A stretch of DNA of 64,000 bases from Thermonema rossianum DSM 10300 (GCF_000426825.1 NZ_AUGC01000004.1:1-64000); one strand, 5' to 3'. Shown: positions 53,678 through 63,273, counted from the stretch's first letter. Numbers and translations are program-made. The notes: generated from the sequence alone by a model not told the origin.

Positions 53678-54424
53678 TCACTGCTTTTTAGTGCTTATTT
53701 CATAAGCTTTTAAATACTTTACTGCATTGTAGTAGGCTGCCATGAGAGACCAAACGACACCTACTGAGCCATTCAGCCAGCATCCTTTCAATAAAAACTG
53801 TTGTATGAAAGCAACACCAAAGCGGAGGAGGGCATAGGCAGGTGGTTTTACTTTCCCTTTCTCTACAATCCCCTGTGCCATCAGGGTCGTATAGCGGTTG
53901 AACTTGGTAAAGTAGTCTTCCAGGTTGCGGTAACTTTCATGCCATAGTATTCCCCGCAAATAACCTGTACTTCCGCTTACTTCCACATATTCGTGAACGG
54001 CTTTGTTTACAAAATTACCGTGCCGTTTGTCAAACAAGCGCAAGATAGGCTTGCGTCTTTCTGAGCGTATCTCTTTGCCCATAAACACCAGGCTGCGTGG
54101 CAGGTAGTAGCCATGGTGACGTGGTGTAACCAACTCTTTTTGTATCTCTGCCTGCAAAGTAGCAGACAGATACTCATCGGCATCGAGCGAAAGTATCCAT
54201 GAGTGCGTAGCTTGAGTAACAGCGAAGCGCTTTTGTTCGCCGAAATTGGTGAACGGACGATGTATTACCTTGGCGCCCATTTTCCGGCAAATATCCACCG
54301 TTCCGTCGGTGCTGCCTGAATCAACCACTACTATTTCGTCGCACCATTGAATGCTCTGCAAACAGCGCTCAATTACATCGGCTTCGTTGTAGGTAATCAC
54401 TACTGCGCTGACGGCCTGCTTCAT
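53678..54424 (-). CDS. GT2 glycosyltransferase, WaaE/KdtX-like
   Basis: A 248-residue GT-A family 2 enzyme. Motifs are VVITYNEADVIERCLQSI, VVVDSGSTDGT (nucleotide-binding Asp) and the metal-binding DAD in SLDADEYLS (D81, D83). The C-terminal part (HESYRNLEDYFTKFNRYTT, then hydrophobic) is typical of the LPS-core subgroup around WaaE/KdtX. It likely adds a sugar to LPS or another surface glycan. The Rof-like gene follows 30 bases downstream. Confidence 0.88.
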   Translation of the reverse strand: MKQAVSAVVITYNEADVIERCLQSIQWCDEIVVVDSGSTDGTVDICRKMGAKVIHRPFTNFGEQKRFAVTQATHSWILSLDADEYLSATLQAEIQKELVTPRHHGYYLPRSLVFMGKEIRSERRKPILRLFDKRHGNFVNKAVHEYVEVSGSTGYLRGILWHESYRNLEDYFTKFNRYTTLMAQGIVEKGKVKPPAYALLRFGVAFIQQFLLKGCWLNGSVGVVWSLMAAYYNAVKYLKAYEISTKKQ

Positions 54425-54496
54425 CTTTTTGGCTCAAAAATACATAAGTCTTGGCAGATAATTGCTAATTTGCCGGTGAAACGATCATTGGGTGAG

Positions 54497-54512
54497 CCCG
54501 CCCGCGGGCGGG
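54497..54512. other. Perfect 16-base GC palindrome
   Basis: CCCGCCCGCGGGCGGG reads the same on both strands. It lies in the 98 bases between the GT2 and GT4 genes (divergent) and could be a binding site or a repeat unit. Confidence 0.55.
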
Positions 54513-54528
54513 TAGAAACTGCATGCTC

Positions 54529-55602
54529 ATGAAAAATATTGTACTGGTCAATACCGAAGAAAATTGGGGCGGTGGTGAGCATTGGTTTTATGAAGTGGCA
54601 GTAGCTTTGCAAAAAGACCCGCGTATAGCTGTTTGGGTAATGACGCATCCGGAAGGCCGCTTAAGCGCCCGGCTAAGAGAGGCCAATGTGGGAACGGTGC
54701 CATGCAGTGTATCCTTGGCTGATTTGCTGAACCCTTCCAAGCAGAAAAAGTGGCGCACTTTTTTTGAGTCGCACCATATAGAGTGCATACTGTTCAACAC
54801 ACCAACCGAAGCTAAAGTGCTGGGGGCAGCGGCATATAAAGCGGGGGTGAGGCGGCGTATCTTACGGCGTGGAAGTGCCCTGCCTGTGCGGGACTCTTTG
54901 CCCAACAAATGGTTGTTGAAGAAATATATCACGCACTTGCTCACCAACTCTTATTGGACGGCCCGTTTGCTTCAAGAGGAAAGTAGCTGTGTGGCCGGCT
55001 TGCCCGTAAAGGTGATTCATAACGGAGTGCCCAAAGCCCGGCTGTGGCAGAGCCCCACCTACCGTGAACAACCACCTTTAAAAATAGGAAGTGTAGGCCG
55101 CTTGTCACCGGAGAAAGGGCACAAAGACCTCTTGGAGCTTGCAGAGTATTTGATACAGGACGGTATGGAGGTTGAAGTGCATATTGCAGGCGATGGGGCG
55201 GAACGTCCTGAGCTTGAGCGTCTCATCCGGCAGAAACACCTTCAGCAAAAGGTTTTTTTGCATGGCTTTGTGACCCAACCGGCGCTCTTTATGCAAGAAA
55301 TAGATGTGCTTGTGCATACGGCGCGTTGGGAAGGGTTTGGTTTTGTATTGGTGGAAGCCATGGCGCAGGGGCGTCCGGTAATTGCTTATGATGCGGGCAG
55401 TACCGGCGAGATAGTGGAGCACGGAAAAACCGGCTTCATAGTACCTATGGGCGAGGTGGAACAGCTTGCAGAGGCTGTGCGTATGCTCCGGAGCCCGGCC
55501 CGCCGTCATATGATGGGGATAGCTGCCATAGAACGGGTGCGGCAGTGCTTTCTTTGGGAGAACAAGTTAGAAGAAATATTGCATTACTTGCTGTTTGAAT
55601 GA
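54529..55602 (+). CDS. GT4 glycosyltransferase
   Basis: A 357-residue GT-B enzyme of family 4. N-terminal MKNIVLVNTEENWGGGEHWF has the glycine-rich loop that binds the sugar acceptor site. IGSVGRLSPEKGHKDLLEL is the start of the nucleotide domain, and EGFGFVLVEAMAQGRPVIAY is the EX7E-type motif that binds the donor phosphate. It probably builds LPS or polysaccharide with the neighbouring enzymes. The ATG at 54529 or 54523 is possible. Its end overlaps the opposite-strand fur-like gene by 19 bases. Confidence 0.9.
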   Translation: MKNIVLVNTEENWGGGEHWFYEVAVALQKDPRIAVWVMTHPEGRLSARLREANVGTVPCSVSLADLLNPSKQKKWRTFFESHHIECILFNTPTEAKVLGAAAYKAGVRRRILRRGSALPVRDSLPNKWLLKKYITHLLTNSYWTARLLQEESSCVAGLPVKVIHNGVPKARLWQSPTYREQPPLKIGSVGRLSPEKGHKDLLELAEYLIQDGMEVEVHIAGDGAERPELERLIRQKHLQQKVFLHGFVTQPALFMQEIDVLVHTARWEGFGFVLVEAMAQGRPVIAYDAGSTGEIVEHGKTGFIVPMGEVEQLAEAVRMLRSPARRHMMGIAAIERVRQCFLWENKLEEILHYLLFE

Positions 55603-56009
55603 TCGCTGCACCGGGGGCACACACCCTGCACCAATAAACTGACTTCTTCTGCCCGGTAGCCCTCGGGCAGCGAAATATTGGGCACATACAGCCGGTCGAA
55701 GCACTCGGTATGCTCGCAGCGCGTGCATTTGAAATGCACATGGTGGTGATGATGTTCGTGGGGTTCGCAGCTGCTGCACAATGCATAGCGTGGAATGCCG
55801 CTGTCGTCCGGTATCTTATGCACAATACCCTCCTCGGTAAAGGTTTTGAGCGTACGGTAAAGGGTAACCCGGTCGAAAGAAGGCAAAGCTTCTTCCAAGT
55901 CGTGCTGCGACAGGGCAAAGTCACTGGACAAAAAACACAAGAGCACCTGCTCGCGCGCTGCCGTGCGCCGTAATCGTCGCGATGCCAATATTTGCCGTAC
56001 TGTTTTCAT
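55584..56009 (-). CDS. Fur-family metalloregulator
   Basis: A 141-residue repressor of the Fur/Zur/PerR family. An N-terminal winged helix carries the recognition helix RVTLYRTLKTFTEEG. A His-rich metal site (HEHHHHHVHFKC) and two CxxC pairs (CTRC, CPRC) form the structural zinc site. The His-rich stretch resembles zinc-type Fur proteins, but iron or peroxide sensing cannot be excluded. The palindromic AT region just upstream may be its own operator. Confidence 0.88.
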   Translation of the reverse strand: MKTVRQILASRRLRRTAAREQVLLCFLSSDFALSQHDLEEALPSFDRVTLYRTLKTFTEEGIVHKIPDDSGIPRYALCSSCEPHEHHHHHVHFKCTRCEHTECFDRLYVPNISLPEGYRAEEVSLLVQGVCPRCSDHSNSK

Positions 56010-56014
56010 CAGAA

Positions 56015-56036
56015 CAAAAATACAAAATATTTTACG
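56015..56036 (-). promoter_or_regulatory. Possible promoter/operator of the Fur-like gene
   Basis: On the minus strand TATTTTTG (56015-56022) matches TAnnTTTG and lies only 6 bases before the ATG. The overlapping palindrome AAAATATTTT (56024-56033) could be a Fur-box-like site for self-control. If the element is used, the mRNA would be nearly leaderless, or the true start lies inside the gene. Confidence 0.3.
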
Positions 56037-56166
56037 TTTTTAACTCCCTGAAAAGCTGTGTCTTTGCTTCCACTATGCCGTTTTGCCTGCCTGCTCTTCT
56101 TGTGGATTCAGCAAAAAAGTATATTTTTATTATCGATATACCTGATTTTTTGAAAACACTGTTTCC

Positions 56167-57558
56167 ATGAATCGACGAGAGGCGCTTCGATTGATTACAG
56201 CCGGCACGGCTTCTATGCTCTTACCTTCTTTTGTGAGGGTGCGCTCCCGCGCTTTGAAAATAGGCATCGTGGGGGGCAAGGTATTTTATAACGGGAGCTT
56301 TAAAAATCTTTTTGTAGGGATAGACCAAAACAACCGCTTGGTCGTATCGGACGTAGTCCTGCCTTCCGAAGCACTCTACGAAGTGCATGGTAAGGTGGTA
56401 AGTGCCGGTTTTATTGACATACTGGGCGACAACTCTTCCAATCCGGAGCGTACGTATCATATTTTTGAGAAATACAAAGTAACCGACGGTTTAACCACCG
56501 TCTTGCAAATGCATGGGGGGAGTGGTGACCCCGCTGCTTTTTATGATTATTTTGGCCGGAAGCCCCACTATGTGAATTATGGCGTATCGACCAAAGTCAT
56601 GAGCATACGCTACAAATATTCTACGGTGGCGGCGCGTTTAAAAGCAGTAGAACGGGCTTTGGAGGCCGGGGCTTTGGGGGTATCGCACAGCTTGGAGTAT
56701 CAGCCCACCCCTTACGATGAAGTGCTGGCGTATGCCCGTTTGGCACATCGTTATGAGCGCCCTTTTGTATTGCATTTGCGTTACTCTTCGCCTGAAAAAG
56801 AGCTGGAGGGCGTAAGGGAAGCCATTCGATTGGCTGCCGATGCCGGCGTGCACCTGCATATTGCCCACCTGCACTCAACAGGGGGCACTTACCATATGGC
56901 AGAGGCTTTGGAGCTGATTGCGCAAGCGCGCGCCCGGGGGCTGCGTATTACTACCTGTGTGTATCCTTATAGTTATTGGGCTACTTATTTGCACTCTAAG
57001 CGTTTTGACCCCGGTTGGCGCTCTTATTATGGTCTGGACTACAGCGACCTGGTGGTGGTAGGAACAGGTGAGCGGCTGACGCCTGCCCGCTTTGAACAGC
57101 TGCGGCGGACCCCTGGCGTATTGGTGGCTGTGCCCGAAGGAACCATGCCGCTGCATAAAACGGTGGACTTGGCCCTGCAAACCGATTTTTGTATGATAGG
57201 TTCTGATGGGGGAATAGAAAGGGAACCACGGGCCAACTCGCACCCAAGAGGTGCCGGCTGTTTTGCTACCGCCATACGCCATGCTTTGAGCATAGGTATG
57301 CCTTTGGAAAAAATACTAACGAAAATGACCACTTTGCCGGCTTCGTTGGCGCCTTCGCTTTTGCAGCCGCGTGCCGCCATAGAAAATGGACGAATAGCTG
57401 ATATTACCGTTTTTGACCCTGAAACCATAGAAGGAATGGCCACCGTGTCGAACCCCAACCGCTTTTCTAAGGGGATTGAACTGGTGGTAGTCAATGGGGA
57501 AGTAGCCTACGAAGGAGGCCTGTTGCGTAAGCAAAACGGGCAGGCTATACGCTACTGA
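56167..57558 (+). CDS. D-aminoacylase-like amidohydrolase (N-acyl-D-amino-acid deacylase family)
   Basis: A 463-residue enzyme, probably exported: the N-terminus MNRREALRLITAGTASMLLP looks like a Tat-type signal. The amidohydrolase fold is visible in VVSAGFIDILGDNSSN, GALGVSHSLEYQPTPYD, FVLHLRY, HIAHLHSTGG and IGSDGG, with a C-terminal beta-domain GRIADITVFDP. In most members the first motif is HxHxD-like; here the histidines are absent (FIDILGDN), so the metal site is altered. A deacylase of N-acyl-D-amino acids is the nearest family; activity is uncertain. Confidence 0.78.
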   Translation: MNRREALRLITAGTASMLLPSFVRVRSRALKIGIVGGKVFYNGSFKNLFVGIDQNNRLVVSDVVLPSEALYEVHGKVVSAGFIDILGDNSSNPERTYHIFEKYKVTDGLTTVLQMHGGSGDPAAFYDYFGRKPHYVNYGVSTKVMSIRYKYSTVAARLKAVERALEAGALGVSHSLEYQPTPYDEVLAYARLAHRYERPFVLHLRYSSPEKELEGVREAIRLAADAGVHLHIAHLHSTGGTYHMAEALELIAQARARGLRITTCVYPYSYWATYLHSKRFDPGWRSYYGLDYSDLVVVGTGERLTPARFEQLRRTPGVLVAVPEGTMPLHKTVDLALQTDFCMIGSDGGIEREPRANSHPRGAGCFATAIRHALSIGMPLEKILTKMTTLPASLAPSLLQPRAAIENGRIADITVFDPETIEGMATVSNPNRFSKGIELVVVNGEVAYEGGLLRKQNGQAIRY

Positions 57559-57621
57559 CCAAGAATATTGACTTTTATACTTATAACTTCGTATATTACA
57601 GCACCGTAAGCTCTTGTTGCA

Positions 57622-58821
57622 ATGCATGACCACCACACCATATTATATGTAGATGACGAACGCTATAATTTAAAAGCATTTTATCATGCTTTCAAGCCAT
57701 CTTACCATATCGTAACGGCTCAAAGCGGAGAAGAAGCATTGAAGGTGCTTGCCACTCAGCCGGTAGCGGTGCTTATTACCGACCGCCGCATGCCGGATAT
57801 GGATGGCATCGAGCTGCTCAAACGGGTGGCAGAGAACTACCCGCAGGTCGTTACCATGATGCTGACAGCTTACGGGGACAAAGAAGCCTTGATGCAGGCT
57901 ATCAATGAAGGGCATGTGTATGCCTTCGTTACCAAACCATGGAATGAGGTCGATCTGCGCCTTAAAATAGATAAAGCCCTTGAACATTTTCGTCTGTTGC
58001 GCAAAAACGAACAGCTGGTTCGTGAGTTGCAAGAGGCCAATGCCCAACTGGAAGAACGGATAGAGGCACGCACGCGGGAGCTGTCGCAGCGCAACCGCGA
58101 ATTGGAGCGCCTGACTGCCTTGCAAAACCGCTTGTTTTCCATTATTTCGCATGATTTGCGTGCGCCTTTGCATACGCTTTCCAACTTCTTGCAAATATTT
58201 ATCAATTACGGTGAAAAAGGGTTTACCGTAGAAGAGTTGGTGCATACGGCGCAGGATATCCACACCCATCTGCAAAACATACAGCAACTGCTCAATAACT
58301 TAATTCAATGGGCCAAGTTGCAACTACAAGAAGTCGACTACTCTTTGAACCCCGTGGACTTGCAAGATTTGTTTGATGAAAATGGCGCTTTGGTGCGTCA
58401 AACGGCCATAGAGAAACAGATAGATTTGCAAGTACAACCGGCAGGGGGAATCAAGGTAATAGCCAACCGGGAGATGCTCAACTTTGTATTGCGCAACCTG
58501 TTGTACAATGCCCTGAAATTTACGCCGGAAGGAGGCAAGGTGGCTCTGACTGCTCTTTATCAAGGGAACGGCCACTGCCATATATTGGTGGAAGATTCGG
58601 GCGTGGGCATGCCTTCCTGGATGATTACACAAATCATGGAGGGTAAAAGCATAAGCCGCCCCGGTACGAAGGGCGAACGCGGTACAGGCTTGGGCTTGGC
58701 CTTGTGCCATGAGTTTGTAAAGCGAATGAACGGAAAAATGGACATAGAAAGCGAAGAAGGCGAGGGGACCCGTGTTTCTATCCGTCTTCCTTTGTATGCC
58801 GGACCGGAAGCTGAATCGTGA
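57622..58821 (+). CDS. Receiver-histidine kinase fusion protein
   Basis: A 399-residue soluble protein. A receiver domain (1-120) carries the phosphoacceptor D54 (LITDRRMPD) and K105 in VTKPW. A coiled coil of about 40 residues leads to a histidine kinase: HisKA with H177 in IISHDLRAPLHTL, N-box FVLRNLLYNALKFT, and EDSGVGMPS and GERGTGLGLAL for ATP binding. The order receiver-then-kinase lets an upstream kinase control it. Its 3' end overlaps the opposite-strand sensor kinase by 44 bases. Confidence 0.93.
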   Translation: MHDHHTILYVDDERYNLKAFYHAFKPSYHIVTAQSGEEALKVLATQPVAVLITDRRMPDMDGIELLKRVAENYPQVVTMMLTAYGDKEALMQAINEGHVYAFVTKPWNEVDLRLKIDKALEHFRLLRKNEQLVRELQEANAQLEERIEARTRELSQRNRELERLTALQNRLFSIISHDLRAPLHTLSNFLQIFINYGEKGFTVEELVHTAQDIHTHLQNIQQLLNNLIQWAKLQLQEVDYSLNPVDLQDLFDENGALVRQTAIEKQIDLQVQPAGGIKVIANREMLNFVLRNLLYNALKFTPEGGKVALTALYQGNGHCHILVEDSGVGMPSWMITQIMEGKSISRPGTKGERGTGLGLALCHEFVKRMNGKMDIESEEGEGTRVSIRLPLYAGPEAES

Positions 58822-60781
58822 AAACAGTGCCCTTTCCTTCTGCACTCTCCACCGTGATATTGCCTTGATGCTGTTGAATGATACCATACACGATAAACAG
58901 CCCCAAGCCGGTTCCTTCGCCAGTTTTTTTAGTGGTATAAAAAGGCTCAAAAATATGACGGCGTACATGCTCGGGGATGCCGGTTCCGGTGTCTTCCACC
59001 GTAATCATAACTTCATTTTCTTTCATATGCCAAGTGCGAATACGCAACTTACCTCCGTGCGGCATGGCATGAATGGCGTTGGTACATAAGTTAATGATGA
59101 CTTGCTGCAGGCGGGCAGGAAATGCTTCGATAGCAGGCAGCTGTTCATTCCTTTTCCAATCCAGTTGAATATTGCGGGTGCTCATCTCTGACCGCAGGAA
59201 GCGTAAACTTTGTTCTATCAATTCATTGAGGTCGCAGTTTTGCATGCTGTCTTCCGTACGGGCAAAACTCAGTAAATCTGAAATAATGCTGTTAACCCGG
59301 CGTGCCCCTTCCTCTATGGCTTCGGCTAAGTCCTTGATGTCGTGCAGGATTGCATCCCCTTCTGCTTTTTTCACCAAGGTGCGCAACTCTTCTATGTTTT
59401 TGTCGTTGGGTTTTTCTACTACCTGTATGACACTCTGCATAATGTTTTGTAAATAACTTACATAACGCCGGAAAGGGGCTGCGCTTCCTAAAATAAAGTT
59501 AATCGGGTTCTTAAGCTCATGGGCAATGCCTGCAGTGAGTAAGCCAAGCGAAGCCATTTTTTCTTTTTCGGCCAGTTGTAACTGCATACGCTGCATTTGT
59601 TGCTGGGCTGCTTTTTGCTCCCTGATGTCCCGAAAGATACCGGCCAAGCAGATGGTATGCTCCTTGCTTTTGTCTTGAACCAGAAAAAGCAGGGCATCGC
59701 AGATAACCGGCACCCCGGTGCTGTATTCCATGAGGGTAAGCTCACCGCGCCAGTATTTTTGTTTGTATAGCACCGGAAATACCTCCTCAAATATTTCCCG
59801 GCTATTGGCTTCCAGCAGCTGCCGTATGTTGATTGCTTCGCCGGCTTTTAGCTGTAGTAGCTCTTGTCCGGCAGGGTTGGTATAAATCACTTCACCTTCT
59901 ATATCAGATAGAATGATGCAGTCGGCGCTGTAGGTAACGGTTTGAACAAACTTTAGCTCCTCCTGTTGTGCTTTGCTGAGCTTTTCTTTTATTTCCTCCA
60001 GCTCAATGATTTTTCGCTGATAGTCTTTCAGCAAGCTTTGTAATTCTTCTTGTTTTTCAATAAGGGCTTTGGTGCGTTGGTGAATGATGTTTTCAAGGTT
60101 TTGCTGGTGCAAGGTGATTTTCTCTCTCTCTTTCCGCAGTATTTCTTCCCTCTTGCGCAGCAGCTCTTTTTGTGCTTCACTTTGCTTGGTGAGCTTGTCA
60201 AGTATATGGCTGTTGCGGCGCAGCTGCCAGTCCGATACCCATACGACAAACAAATTGATAAGTGCAAGACTTACAAGAGTGTTGAGGCGCACGGTATCAA
60301 TAGCATTTTCCGGCAGGGGAAATTGCACCGTAAAGGGAACGCTGTACAGGTAGGCAATACATGCAAAAGGCATGGATAAAGCAAGGAGGCGTAGCCCCAA
60401 CTCTTCTTTGGTAAAGAGGAGGACAGCTACAACAATGGAGGTGGTGTAATAGTATTGGAAAAGTGTATCAGTACCAAACAGGTAAACGAAAAGCAATATA
60501 TTCAAATTGATGAACACAACGAATACAAAACGGGCAAGACGATGCATCTGCCAGTAGTTGAGCAGTGGGAAAGCCCAATACATGATGAAAGTGGCAAAAA
60601 AGTAGTTGTATATTTCCGGCGTTTCGAGCAATGTGGTAAAGAAAATGGCATTCATCAAGTTCACTGCCATAAGAAACAGCGCGCCCAAGTTGAGGAGCTC
60701 CACACACTGTGCCAGGTCAAAGTTGAGCTGTGTGGTAATGCCTAATTTTCGATATTTACTAAACCATGCTTTCCACATCAT
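58778..60781 (-). CDS. Membrane sensor histidine kinase with PAS domain
   Basis: A 667-residue inner-membrane kinase: about six hydrophobic segments (30-195), a coiled coil of about 90 residues (195-290), a PAS domain (about 290-400), HisKA with H near 421 in AGIAHELKNPINFI, and the ATPase domain (VIINLCTNAIHAM, EDTGTGIPE, GEGTGLGLFIV). There is no receiver domain, so the receiver-kinase across the 3' end may take its phosphate. Its ATG overlaps the stop of the TPR-caspase gene (ATGA), so the two are translated together. Confidence 0.93.
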   Translation of the reverse strand: MMWKAWFSKYRKLGITTQLNFDLAQCVELLNLGALFLMAVNLMNAIFFTTLLETPEIYNYFFATFIMYWAFPLLNYWQMHRLARFVFVVFINLNILLFVYLFGTDTLFQYYYTTSIVVAVLLFTKEELGLRLLALSMPFACIAYLYSVPFTVQFPLPENAIDTVRLNTLVSLALINLFVVWVSDWQLRRNSHILDKLTKQSEAQKELLRKREEILRKEREKITLHQQNLENIIHQRTKALIEKQEELQSLLKDYQRKIIELEEIKEKLSKAQQEELKFVQTVTYSADCIILSDIEGEVIYTNPAGQELLQLKAGEAINIRQLLEANSREIFEEVFPVLYKQKYWRGELTLMEYSTGVPVICDALLFLVQDKSKEHTICLAGIFRDIREQKAAQQQMQRMQLQLAEKEKMASLGLLTAGIAHELKNPINFILGSAAPFRRYVSYLQNIMQSVIQVVEKPNDKNIEELRTLVKKAEGDAILHDIKDLAEAIEEGARRVNSIISDLLSFARTEDSMQNCDLNELIEQSLRFLRSEMSTRNIQLDWKRNEQLPAIEAFPARLQQVIINLCTNAIHAMPHGGKLRIRTWHMKENEVMITVEDTGTGIPEHVRRHIFEPFYTTKKTGEGTGLGLFIVYGIIQQHQGNITVESAEGKGTVFTIQLPVRHTKEDG

Positions 60782-63195
60782 TTATTGCTTTGTAGGGGAA
60801 TGATAAATAAAAAGTCGCTACCCGGTTCATTGTCACCAAACTCACCTAAGCGAGGCTGCGGACTGATGACCTCCAGATAGGTCATCAATTCGGCTATGGT
60901 CAATATGCGGTCCTCGCCGCCCATGCTGCGTAGTGCTTCCAAAAAGCGCCGTACAAAAGGAGAGTGCTTGCCGGGCATTCCGTCAGAGACATACTCCTTG
61001 CCGCCGGAGGTGATGTATTTGCGTGTTACGACCGATAGTTTTTGACTGATAAAGTTTTCTCTTTCTTCCACACCGGGCTCATGCGTGCCTCTTTTTTGGG
61101 TAGTTTTGGCAATGGCCGGGTCAAAGGTGCCACCAAAGCAAACATCCATCATCAAGAGTATATGCCGGCAAGGAATGTTATTGATATAGGTGCGCAGGCT
61201 TGAATAAGACAAATAACTGGACTTGGTTTCGTCGTCGGCGCGTGAGTCGGCAGTAACCAAATAACCTTCTCCAAAAAGCTCATCGTATTGCCCGTGTCCT
61301 GCAAAAAAGATGAACAGCTCATCTTCTGCCTGATATTTTTTCAACAGATACTCTTTGATTTTGAGTAATATCTGCTCTTTACTTGGGTTAATCACCAAAT
61401 CGGTTTCGAAGCCATAAAGGGTATGCAGAGTGCGGGCGATGGTTTGGGCATCGGCAACAGGGTTGACCAAGTCGCTCCAATGCTCATATTGGTTGGTGGC
61501 AAAGATAAGTGCATATTGACGTCGCTTGGGAACGGCCGGCGCTGCTTGGCTTAGCAAGGGGGCAGCATCCAGAATAAAAGTTTGGGTTTGGCAGTTGTCA
61601 TGAATATCACACACTTCGATATGCAGGGTGTCATGCGCTGCGCGCATGCTATGCGTATAACGAAACTCATCTCTTTCGTTCAGCACCAAAGGAATGCCAT
61701 TGATATGGAGTTTCTTGACGCCGCTTTCATCCGCAATACGCCCTATGATGGTGAAAGTGGAAGCACTCACAGGAAGGCGCCCTTGGGAGCCGGCTTGCGG
61801 TGATACCAGCTCCACGACCGGCGGGCTGTCGTCCAAGCCCAGTGCGTCGAGGGTTTGCTTCAATTGGCGTGCTTCCTCGCCGGGGTGATGTTCTTTCCGG
61901 GCCAAATCAATGGCTTTCATGCAAATGGGATAGGCACGCAGCGGATGCCCCGCCTTGTAAAGCATTTGTGCCCACAGCAGGTTATGGGCATAGGTGTCTT
62001 GCTGTTCGGCTGCCATTTGTGCCCATTGCAGGCCTTGCGGACTCCAAGCTTCTGTGGGCAGAAAGTCAAAACAAGCTTTGGCAAGATAATAGTAGTCGCT
62101 GCCTGTACGGCATAGCTGTAGGTAGTAGGCCTGCAACATCTGTGCTTGGGCAGTAGCTTGCTTTTTCCGCTGCACTACGTATTGCAAAGCCAAAACCGGC
62201 AAATGGTCGCGTGATAATGCAAGAGCCGCCTGCAGCAGACTGTCGGCACGTTCCACCTCATGAGTAGAAAGATAATACTCTGCCAGTCCGGCATAGGCAC
62301 TCAGCTGATGGGGCGACTCGGCGAGCAGTTGCCGGTAAGCGTTTTCCACAGACCGGTTTTGTTGCATCTTGCGGGCAATGGCGGCACGCAGCAGAAGCCC
62401 TTCCGTGAAAGAGGGGGTGTGTTGTAGGCAGTATTCGACCTGCTGAAGGGCTGCCCCATATTTGCCGCTTTGATAGTAACAAAGCGCTTGTTGGTAAAAG
62501 GGCAGGGGCGAAGAAGGGCGTAAGGCTGCTGCCAAGCGGAAGTCTTCCAGTGCCTGGTAGTACCGCCCCAAAGAGCGGTAAGCAATGCCCCTTTCTATCA
62601 AGTCATGGAAGAAAAGCGTTTCGCTTTGCTCGATACAATGATTATAGAGCGCTATGGCACGCTCATAGCTGCCTTCTTGCAAGGCAATGCGGGCATGGAT
62701 GCGCCGGACCCACAATGAAAGGCTATCGATGGCGGCAGCTTCGCGTAGTTGTTGATAAGCCCTTTCCCGTTCGCCGCTCATATAAAGCGCATAAGCCCGG
62801 CAGGCTATCCGGTCAGTACGGCGGGGCGAAAGAATAAGGGCCTGCTCATAGCTGCGTGCTGCCTGTTGCCATTGCCCGGCAGCCAGTTGTATGTCGCCCA
62901 GAAGTGCATGGTAGCAGGCTTCTTGTGGCGCTAAACGCAGGGCTTCGGTGATGTCTTGTTGGGCGGCTTGCAACAGGTGCATGTCCAAGTATGTGCGCGC
63001 GCGCCAGGCATAAAGCGAGTCGTGAGGTGCTTGCTTAAGCAGCTGATTCCAGCAGTGAAGCGCCTGCGGATACTGCCCCCGTTGGTAAAAGGCTATGCCT
63101 TGCTCGGCAGAAACCTGTGCAAAGAGTCCGGATTGGATGCCCGCTAACAGATGAATGAAGCAAAAAAAGAGAAGTAAATGCTTTTTCGGAGCCAT
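60778..63195 (-). CDS. Secreted TPR-caspase (C14 peptidase) protein
   Basis: An 805-residue exported protein. A signal peptide (MAPKKHLLLFFCFIHLLAG) is followed by about 10-12 TPR repeats (30-420), a linker domain (about 440-540) and a C14 caspase-like domain (about 550-790). Its catalytic pair is H near 631 in FFAGHGQYDELFG and C near 685 in LLMMDVCFGGTFD, so it looks active. It ends with the start of a sensor kinase gene (4-base overlap), which suggests protease and kinase act in one pathway in the periplasm and membrane. Substrates are unknown. Confidence 0.9.
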   Translation of the reverse strand: MAPKKHLLLFFCFIHLLAGIQSGLFAQVSAEQGIAFYQRGQYPQALHCWNQLLKQAPHDSLYAWRARTYLDMHLLQAAQQDITEALRLAPQEACYHALLGDIQLAAGQWQQAARSYEQALILSPRRTDRIACRAYALYMSGERERAYQQLREAAAIDSLSLWVRRIHARIALQEGSYERAIALYNHCIEQSETLFFHDLIERGIAYRSLGRYYQALEDFRLAAALRPSSPLPFYQQALCYYQSGKYGAALQQVEYCLQHTPSFTEGLLLRAAIARKMQQNRSVENAYRQLLAESPHQLSAYAGLAEYYLSTHEVERADSLLQAALALSRDHLPVLALQYVVQRKKQATAQAQMLQAYYLQLCRTGSDYYYLAKACFDFLPTEAWSPQGLQWAQMAAEQQDTYAHNLLWAQMLYKAGHPLRAYPICMKAIDLARKEHHPGEEARQLKQTLDALGLDDSPPVVELVSPQAGSQGRLPVSASTFTIIGRIADESGVKKLHINGIPLVLNERDEFRYTHSMRAAHDTLHIEVCDIHDNCQTQTFILDAAPLLSQAAPAVPKRRQYALIFATNQYEHWSDLVNPVADAQTIARTLHTLYGFETDLVINPSKEQILLKIKEYLLKKYQAEDELFIFFAGHGQYDELFGEGYLVTADSRADDETKSSYLSYSSLRTYINNIPCRHILLMMDVCFGGTFDPAIAKTTQKRGTHEPGVEERENFISQKLSVVTRKYITSGGKEYVSDGMPGKHSPFVRRFLEALRSMGGEDRILTIAELMTYLEVISPQPRLGEFGDNEPGSDFLFIIPLQSNK

Positions 63196-63273
63196 GGAAC
63201 AAGTCTATTATAAGCAGAAAATACAAAACTTATTGGGAAGTTGGCCGGTATTTGGCAAAGAAATATAGCAAAA

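Noticed and set aside
57583-57595. ATAACTTCGTATA, identical to one loxP arm
   Set aside because: There is no second arm or matching spacer, and no recombinase gene; it overlaps a likely promoter region before the receiver-kinase.
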